Below, in pieces: positions 58,580 to 64,000 of a stretch of DNA of 64,000 bases (its first letter is position 1; the number at the start of each line of letters is the position of its first letter). Below the pieces are notes generated by a model. The model worked only from the letters and a program-made list of their open reading frames with translations. It searched no databases and was not told the DNA's origin. Position numbers and translations under genes: made by a program. This DNA comes from Paenarthrobacter aurescens (GTDB lineage Bacteria > Actinomycetota > Actinomycetes > Actinomycetales > Micrococcaceae), in NCBI RefSeq assembly GCF_041549525.1, contig NZ_CP157456.1, positions 4,030,001 through 4,094,000 of the forward strand, written 5' to 3'.

Positions 58580-60652
58580 ATGCAACTCCGTAGCCACGGC
58601 CTGAAGAACGTCACTGATGCGGCCGGCCTGCTCTTTGGAGCGGACTACAACCCGGAGCAATGGCCGGAAGAGACCTGGCCGGAGGACATCTCCCTGATGA
58701 AGCAGGCAGGGGTGAACATTGTGACAGTGGGGGTGTTCAGCTGGGCCCGGTTGCAGCCAGAAGAGGGGCAGTGGAACTTCGGCTGGCTGGACCGGCTCCT
58801 GGACTTGCTGGCGAACAACGGCATCCGTGTGTGCCTTGCGACGCCCACCGCGTCCCCACCCCCGTGGCTGGGCCACCGCTACCCTGCCTCGCTTCCCACC
58901 ACTGCGGATGGCACCACGCTCTGGTACGGTTCCCGGAACCAGTTTTCGCCATCATCCCCGGCCTACCGGGCAGCGGCGTTGGCCGTCACTTCCCAGCTCG
59001 CCGCACGTTACGCGGACCATCCAGCCGTTGCCATGTGGCATGTGGGCAATGAACTGGGTCAAGTCAGCTACGACGACGAAACTGCGGTGGCTTTCAGGTC
59101 CTGGCTGCTGCGCCGCTACGGATCCCTCGACGCCGTCAATGCGGCGTGGGGGACGGCCTTCTGGAGTCAGGGCTACAGCGGGTGGGAACAGATTCTTCCG
59201 CCGCGTGCCGCGCCGTACATGCACAACCCCACCCAGGTCCTGGATTTTCACCGGTTCACCTCTGAGGCCCTCCTGGAGTTGTTCGTGGCCGAGCGTGATG
59301 TGATCCGAAGCCATGCCGGGCAACCGGTAACCACCAACCTGATGGGATTCTTCCGGGGTGCCGACTATTTCCGTTTTGCGCAGGAAACGGACTTTATCGG
59401 CAACAACCACTACGTTGATCCGGCCGAGCCGCAATCATGGGAAACAGCAGCTCTAACGCACGATCTTTGCCGAGGTTTGGCCGGAGGCGCCCCGTGGATG
59501 CTGATGGAATCTGCAACCTCCGCAGTCAGTTGGCGGGGCCACAACGTGCCAAAGGATCCCGGCGCGCTCCGGGTGGACTCGTTGGCAGCCATCGCGCGGG
59601 GCTCCGATGCCGTGTGCTACTTCCAATTCCGCCAGTCTGCCTTCGGAGCCGAGCGCTTCCATTCGGCCATGGTTCCCTTGGCCGGAGCTGACACCAGGGT
59701 GTTCCGTGAAGTCTGCTCGCTGGGCTCTGATCTTCAGGAGCTGCGCCTCCTGGCCGGCACCCCTGCGCCTTCGAAAATAGCGGTCCTGTTCGACTGGGAC
59801 AGCTGGTGGGCTTCGGAATCCCCGGACCGCCCCAGCAACCGCCTGGGCGTGATGGATCAGATCCTCGCCTATTACCGGCCCCTGCTCCGGCGCGGGCACT
59901 GCGTGGAAGTCATCCACCCCGCAAGTTCCCTGGATCGCTTCGATCTGGTTCTTGCCCCGAGCCTGTTCCTGCTGACCGGGAAGGACGCAGAATCACTGGA
60001 CGCCTGGGTACTTGCCGGCGGCACCGCCGTCGTAGGTCCTTTCAGTGGAGTGGCCGATTCCAACGGCCACCTTCGCAGCGGCAGGCACCCCACAGTGCTT
60101 GCCCGGATGCTGGGGGTGAGCGGGGAAGAATGGCGTCCGTTGGCCGGCCCGGAACGGCTGACGTTCACGCTTGGCAACCTCCCGGAGTCGGAGGCGCTGA
60201 GCTGGTCCGAGGACCTGCGCATCCACTCCAGCAGTGCCAGCCCCGTGGCATCCTTCGCCTCCGGTCCGCTGTCCGGCAAACCTGCGGTGGTGCGCAACAG
60301 CCACGGCAAGGGGTGGAGCTGGTACGCCGGAGCCGAGCTGCCTGAGAGTGCACTGGCCGCGATCATCGAGGGCGCGCTCAAGGATGCCGGGCTCCCCTCT
60401 TTGGTGGCCGCGGAACTGCCTGCAGACGTTGAGCTTGTTCAGCGCGGCGAGTACCTCTTCGTGCTCAACCATGGCTGCGAAACTCGCCGCGTAGAGCTCA
60501 GCGGGCACATCAAAGCCAACGGCCCCTCCATTGACCTGCTCACGGGCGCCAGCCACCCAGCCGAACTGATGCTGCCTCCTTACGGCGTCCTGGTGCTGAA
60601 AAGCGGCCCTTTTCCTCAAGACCTCCAATCGCCACAAAAGAACGGAAACTGA
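58580..60652 (+). CDS. Glycoside hydrolase family 42 beta-galactosidase
   Basis: 690 residues (SD AAGGAA before ATG). TIM-barrel catalytic domain about 15-390: FGADYNPEQWPEETW, acid/base E158 in WHVGNELG, nucleophile E310 in WMLMESATSAVSW, and YFQFRQSAFGAERFHSAMVP. Then a trimerisation domain (about 400-600) and a small C-terminal beta domain. No signal peptide: intracellular. It removes beta-galactosyl units from short sugars. In this context galactose on xyloglucan side chains is a reasonable target. GH31 begins 6 bp later. Confidence 0.95.
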   Translation: MQLRSHGLKNVTDAAGLLFGADYNPEQWPEETWPEDISLMKQAGVNIVTVGVFSWARLQPEEGQWNFGWLDRLLDLLANNGIRVCLATPTASPPPWLGHRYPASLPTTADGTTLWYGSRNQFSPSSPAYRAAALAVTSQLAARYADHPAVAMWHVGNELGQVSYDDETAVAFRSWLLRRYGSLDAVNAAWGTAFWSQGYSGWEQILPPRAAPYMHNPTQVLDFHRFTSEALLELFVAERDVIRSHAGQPVTTNLMGFFRGADYFRFAQETDFIGNNHYVDPAEPQSWETAALTHDLCRGLAGGAPWMLMESATSAVSWRGHNVPKDPGALRVDSLAAIARGSDAVCYFQFRQSAFGAERFHSAMVPLAGADTRVFREVCSLGSDLQELRLLAGTPAPSKIAVLFDWDSWWASESPDRPSNRLGVMDQILAYYRPLLRRGHCVEVIHPASSLDRFDLVLAPSLFLLTGKDAESLDAWVLAGGTAVVGPFSGVADSNGHLRSGRHPTVLARMLGVSGEEWRPLAGPERLTFTLGNLPESEALSWSEDLRIHSSSASPVASFASGPLSGKPAVVRNSHGKGWSWYAGAELPESALAAIIEGALKDAGLPSLVAAELPADVELVQRGEYLFVLNHGCETRRVELSGHIKANGPSIDLLTGASHPAELMLPPYGVLVLKSGPFPQDLQSPQKNGN

Positions 60653-60658
60653 GTCACC

Positions 60659-62836
60659 ATGAAATTCACTGACGGATATTGGCTCTACCGCAAAGGTTTT
60701 TCAGCCCTGCGCCCCCAAGACGTCTCCGACGTGGTGGTTGACGATGATGCGTTGACGGTTTACGCACCTACCAAGCGGATCTCCTCCCGCGGGGACGCAC
60801 TGAACCTTCCCCAAATCACCGTCACCTTTGACGCCCCGATGCCCGACGTCATAGGCGTGACCATTGAGCATTTCCAAGGCGGTTTGGACAGAGGGCCACA
60901 CTTTGAGGTCAAACACGACGACGCCGGACCCACTTTTGGCGTGCACCAGGACTTCGCGCAGATCACCTCGGGCGGCCTCACGGCGAAAATCAGCACCAGC
61001 GGTGAGTGGGGCGTGGACTTCTTTGGCGACGGCCGGTTGCTCACCAGCTCCACACCCCGGAGCGTTGGAGTCATTACGGACGATCAAGGGCGGACATTCG
61101 TCCATGAACAACTCAGCCTGGGCGTGGGAACCAACATCTATGGACTCGGCGAGCGCTTTGGTGCGTTCGTCAAGAACGGGCAGTCCGTGGACATTTGGAA
61201 TGAGGACGGCGGAACGTCCAGCGATCTTGCCTACAAGAACGTCCCGTTCTTCATGACCAATGACGGCTATGGCGTGTTCGTGAACCATCCGGAGCTGGTT
61301 TCCTTCGAAGTGGGTTCTGAGGTGGTCTCCAGGACGCAGTTCAGTGTGGAGGGCCAGAGGCTGCAGTACTACGTGATCCATGGCCCTTCCCCCAAGGACA
61401 TCATCCGCCGGTACACCGAGTTGACGGGCCGGCCGTCCCGGATCCCGGCGTGGTCCTACGGCCTGTGGCTCTCCACATCCTTCACCACTGACTACGACGA
61501 GGAAACGGTGACCTCGTTCATTGACGGTATGGAACAGCGGAACCTGCCGTTATCTGTTTTCCACTTTGACTGCCATTGGATGCGTTCCTTCCACTGGAGT
61601 GATTTTGTGTGGGATCCGGCCACGTTCCCTGACCCGGAGGGTATGCTTCGGCGGCTTCATGACCGGGGTTTGAAGGTTTGTGTGTGGATCAATCCCTATA
61701 TTGCCCAACGTTCCCATCTGTTCCGTGAGGGTTCGGATCTTGGCTACCTGGTGAAGCGGCCTGATGGTTCGGTGTGGCAGTGGGATATGTGGCAGGCGGG
61801 AATGGGCTTGGTGGACTTCACCAACCCGGATGCGGTGCGCTGGTACCAGGACAAGCTGCGGGTGCTGCTGGAACAGGGAGTTGACTCCTTCAAGACTGAC
61901 TTCGGCGAGCGCATCCCCACTGATGTTGCCTGGCATGACGGTTCCGATCCCCAGCGGATGCACAACTACTACTCCCAGCTGTACAACCGGACGGTCTTTG
62001 ATTTGCTGACCAAGGAGCTGGGTGAGGGGGAAGCCGTGGTGTTCGCCCGTTCAGCTACTGCGGGCGGCCAGTCCATGCCGGTGCATTGGGGTGGGGATTG
62101 TGAATCAACGTTCGCTGCGATGGCGGAGTCGTTGCGCGGCGGACTTTCCCTGGCCGCCTCGGGGTTCTCTTTCTGGAGCCATGATATTGGTGGTTTTGAG
62201 GGGACGCCTGAGCCGGAAATCTTCAAGCGTTGGATCGCTTTTGGGCTTCTTTCTTCCCATTCGCGCCTCCACGGTTCCAATTCGTACAGGGTTCCGTGGC
62301 TTGTGGATGAGGAGTCCGTGGATGTTCTGCGCCATTTCACGGAGCAGAAGATGCGTCTGATGCCTTATCTGCAGATGGCGGCCGAAGAGGCCTATTCGCA
62401 AGGTATTCCGCTGATGCGGCCCATGTTCATGGAGTTCCCGGAGGACCCTGGCTGCGCACCTTTGGACCGTCAGTACATGCTGGGGCCGGATCTTCTGGTT
62501 GCTCCGGTAATGACTCCGGGCGGGGAGGTCTCCTTCTACCTCCCGGAGGGCACCTGGACGCATTTTCAGACGGGTGAGACGTTGAGCGGTCCGCGCTGGC
62601 ATCACAAGGAGTGCACCGTAATGGAGGCTGCGGTGTGGGTGCGGGAAGCGGCCGTCATTCCGGTTGGCACGGTGTCCAACCGGCCGGATTACCAGTGGAC
62701 CGAGGACGTGGAGTTCCATGCTTTTGCGGCCCCGGACGGTCTGCGGCGCACATTGCGCGTTCCTGCCCCTGATGGAGGCAGCAAGACTTTCGAGGTGGTG
62801 GTCCAGGGCGGGAAAGTCACGGCGACGTCCCTCTGA
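60659..62836 (+). CDS. Glycoside hydrolase family 31 alpha-xylosidase (YicI-like)
   Basis: 725 residues. N-terminal beta domain, then the (beta/alpha)8 catalytic domain: nucleophile D414 in SFKTDFGE and acid/base D480 in VHWGGDCES, two residues earlier than D416/D482 as I recall for E. coli YicI. HFDCHWM is the mark of alpha-xylosidases rather than alpha-glucosidases. No signal peptide. It would remove alpha-1,6-xylose from glucose (isoprimeverose units) in imported xyloglucan pieces. Third codon positions shift from C-rich to T-rich from about 61550 to 62600, unlike the neighbouring genes. A hairpin follows. Confidence 0.94.
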   Translation: MKFTDGYWLYRKGFSALRPQDVSDVVVDDDALTVYAPTKRISSRGDALNLPQITVTFDAPMPDVIGVTIEHFQGGLDRGPHFEVKHDDAGPTFGVHQDFAQITSGGLTAKISTSGEWGVDFFGDGRLLTSSTPRSVGVITDDQGRTFVHEQLSLGVGTNIYGLGERFGAFVKNGQSVDIWNEDGGTSSDLAYKNVPFFMTNDGYGVFVNHPELVSFEVGSEVVSRTQFSVEGQRLQYYVIHGPSPKDIIRRYTELTGRPSRIPAWSYGLWLSTSFTTDYDEETVTSFIDGMEQRNLPLSVFHFDCHWMRSFHWSDFVWDPATFPDPEGMLRRLHDRGLKVCVWINPYIAQRSHLFREGSDLGYLVKRPDGSVWQWDMWQAGMGLVDFTNPDAVRWYQDKLRVLLEQGVDSFKTDFGERIPTDVAWHDGSDPQRMHNYYSQLYNRTVFDLLTKELGEGEAVVFARSATAGGQSMPVHWGGDCESTFAAMAESLRGGLSLAASGFSFWSHDIGGFEGTPEPEIFKRWIAFGLLSSHSRLHGSNSYRVPWLVDEESVDVLRHFTEQKMRLMPYLQMAAEEAYSQGIPLMRPMFMEFPEDPGCAPLDRQYMLGPDLLVAPVMTPGGEVSFYLPEGTWTHFQTGETLSGPRWHHKECTVMEAAVWVREAAVIPVGTVSNRPDYQWTEDVEFHAFAAPDGLRRTLRVPAPDGGSKTFEVVVQGGKVTATSL

Positions 62837-62871
62837 CGGAATAACGGCACCGGAGCGGCACCGCAGTAAAG

Positions 62872-62898
62872 GCACGACGGCGCCCCCCGCCGTCGTGC
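62872..62898 (+). terminator. Hairpin terminator at the end of the glycan locus
   Basis: GCACGACGGC (62872-62881) pairs with GCCGTCGTGC (62889-62898), loop 7 nt. A T-rich stretch follows nearby. It lies 36 bp past the GH31 stop and before the convergent gene's end. Confidence 0.85.
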
Positions 62899-62925
62899 GT
62901 TTGCTGCTTTTTGCCGGTGGCCGGC

Positions 62926-63423
62926 TTAGCGCGCGTCCTTCTTGGCTTGGCGTTGGGCGCCCTGGGAACGGCTGGAGGCGTCCCGTTTGACGCCGCCGGT
63001 GGTTTTTTGGTGCGAGCGTGCGCGACCCGAATCGGTGGTGGAGGAGTTCCCGGCGCCGGTGCTTTCCGGTCCGGTGGACTTACCGGCACTGGCGCGTTCC
63101 AGCCGCTCATCCTTCAGTTCCTCCGCGGCCTCATGCGCCACCCGGGCCAGTTCTTTGCTGACAATGGAAAGTGCTTCCTCGAACACGAATGCGCGGGCGC
63201 GCGCTTTGTCCGATTTGTTGGCAGCGGCTCCGCGGGCGCCGGCCTCCAGCACCTCCTCTGCCGCCTTGCGCCGGTAGTTGGTGGTGTATTTGTTCCGGGC
63301 CTTGCGTACCCGTTTATGGAGTTTGAGGAGGCCTTCCTCGTCCAGGAGCTCGAGCCTGGCTGGCTCCAATTCGCGAATCATATCGAGTTGATCTTGCTTC
63401 AACACCCACAGATATTGGTCCAT
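62926..63423 (-). CDS. Basic helical hypothetical protein
   Basis: 165 residues. First half helical: MDQYLWVLKQDQLDMIREL, LHKRVRKARNKYTTNYRRKAAEEVLEAGARGAAANK, and EEALSIVSKELARVAHEAAEEL. The last about 55 residues are a disordered Ser/Thr/Gly/Lys/Arg tail. The RKARNKY-x-x-x-YRRKAAEEV motif recurs in actinobacterial proteins without known role. It may bind nucleic acid (net positive charge); this is inference. Confidence 0.75.
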   Translation of the reverse strand: MDQYLWVLKQDQLDMIRELEPARLELLDEEGLLKLHKRVRKARNKYTTNYRRKAAEEVLEAGARGAAANKSDKARARAFVFEEALSIVSKELARVAHEAAEELKDERLERASAGKSTGPESTGAGNSSTTDSGRARSHQKTTGGVKRDASSRSQGAQRQAKKDAR

Positions 63424-63500
63424 TTGCCGATACTTCCATACCTCCCGTCCAAGGTATAGACCGTCACGGAGTTCTCACTTGAAGAGGGTGGGGGCATGTT

Positions 63501-64000
63501 CTATTCGAAGAGCGTGGGGTCCGCCGTGAGGGCCACGTACGCCCAAACATCAAGGCCCAGGGGCTCGAGTTCCGCCACTACAGCCCGGCGGACGGCATCC
63601 TCCTGGCCAATGTTCCACTCGGACCCGGCCACCACGAAGTCCACCTCTACGTAGAGCTTGCGGCCCACCTTGCCGGACCGGATCAGCGGCTCCTGCAGCC
63701 CGTACTGTTTCCGGACAGCGTGGACAGCCTCGGTAATGGCGGCGTCGATCTCTTTGGATGGCGCGCCTTCGAGGAGTTCGTTCAATCCTGACCTGATCAA
63801 GCCGACGGGGATGTAGGCAAGGATCAGGCAGGCGATGAGCACCAGCACGGGGTCCACGTAGAGGGCCGCGTCAACCAATCCCTGGCCCTGCAGGATCAAG
63901 GCAACCCCGGCCCCGAGGACCATCATGACGCTCAGGATGGCTCCCGCCCGCCATTGCGCAATCTCCGCACCCGCCAGGTCCGAGTCCGGTGCCGCACGCC
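63501..64000 (-). CDS. Cation diffusion facilitator (CDF) transporter, N-terminus beyond the window
   Basis: The frame is open from the stop at 63501 to the window edge on the minus strand; the visible 165 residues are the C-terminal half. Two membrane helices (AGAILSVMMVLGAGVALILQG and VLVLIACLILAYIPVGLIRS) with YVDPVLVL, the conserved TM5 Asp, and then LNELLEGAPSKE lead to a cytoplasmic domain with RKLYVEVDFVVAGSEWNIGQEDAVRRAVVAEL. This is the order of CDF proteins, which export Zn, Fe, Mn or Co against protons. The metal is not predictable from this part. Confidence 0.85.
   Translation of the reverse strand, partial: RAAPDSDLAGAEIAQWRAGAILSVMMVLGAGVALILQGQGLVDAALYVDPVLVLIACLILAYIPVGLIRSGLNELLEGAPSKEIDAAITEAVHAVRKQYGLQEPLIRSGKVGRKLYVEVDFVVAGSEWNIGQEDAVRRAVVAELEPLGLDVWAYVALTADPTLFE

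Overview
The window looks like a chromosomal segment of a high-GC actinobacterium of the Arthrobacter/Paenarthrobacter type. The evidence is dense GC-rich coding with strong C/G third positions, many 1-4 nt start/stop overlaps (ATGA, TGATG), GTG/TTG starts backed by good Shine-Dalgarno (SD) sequences, and a homoprotocatechuate dioxygenase that lines up residue for residue (constant +3 offset, from memory of the family) with the Mn-dependent MndD of Arthrobacter globiformis. I see no tRNA, rRNA, CRISPR array, insertion sequence or prophage. Both ends cut through a gene.

Layout. 1-2600: an alanine-rich secreted protein (cut at the left edge), a WXG100-headed glycine-rich protein that may be a type VII secretion substrate, and an LpqN-like protein. 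2.6-9.7 kb: a Gfo/Idh/MocA oxidoreductase and a dipeptide/oligopeptide ABC importer (dppB-dppC-fused dppDF ATPase-binding lipoprotein). 10-19 kb: a TetR/NADPH-FMN reductase pair with a shared operator, a GerMN lipoprotein, an unassigned soluble/membrane protein pair, a PEP-mutase-like lyase, an aminotransferase with a UspA protein, and an APC permease divergent from a CodA-type amidohydrolase. 20-26 kb: branched-chain 2-oxoacid dehydrogenase E1alpha-E1beta-E2 preceded by a perfect 42-bp palindrome, plus a HisC/Pat aminotransferase. 26-32 kb: a WXG100-like protein with an alpha/beta hydrolase, purB, and small metabolic enzymes.

32.3-38.8 kb: a homoprotocatechuate meta-cleavage operon (FAH-RraA fusion, GntR regulator, hpaE, hpaD/mndD, hpaH, hpaI) converting 3,4-dihydroxyphenylacetate to pyruvate and succinic semialdehyde. 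No free-standing hpaF is present. A GntR-type palindrome precedes the first gene and an 18-bp inverted repeat separates hpaE and hpaD.

39-46.5 kb: a stress/envelope neighbourhood (YdeI-like, YtxH-like, CsbD, GlsB, AraC-GyrI, isochorismatase, SDR, DUF1206, small proteins). 46.6-50.7 kb: an eight-gene Asp23/Gls24 envelope-stress operon that carries its own ECF sigma factor and, translationally coupled to it, a protein joining an anti-sigma zinc finger to an Asp23-like domain. This is the most unusual module in the window.

50.8-62.8 kb: a glycan-use locus with GH3 beta-glucosidase, a CUT1-type sugar ABC importer, a LacI regulator, GH42 beta-galactosidase and GH31 alpha-xylosidase. That set of exo-enzymes fits import and intracellular trimming of xyloglucan oligosaccharides. 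Three matching 14-bp LacI-type operators were found at the three promoter positions where the locus would need them. 62.9-64 kb: a lysine/arginine-rich hypothetical protein and a cation-diffusion-facilitator transporter cut by the right edge.
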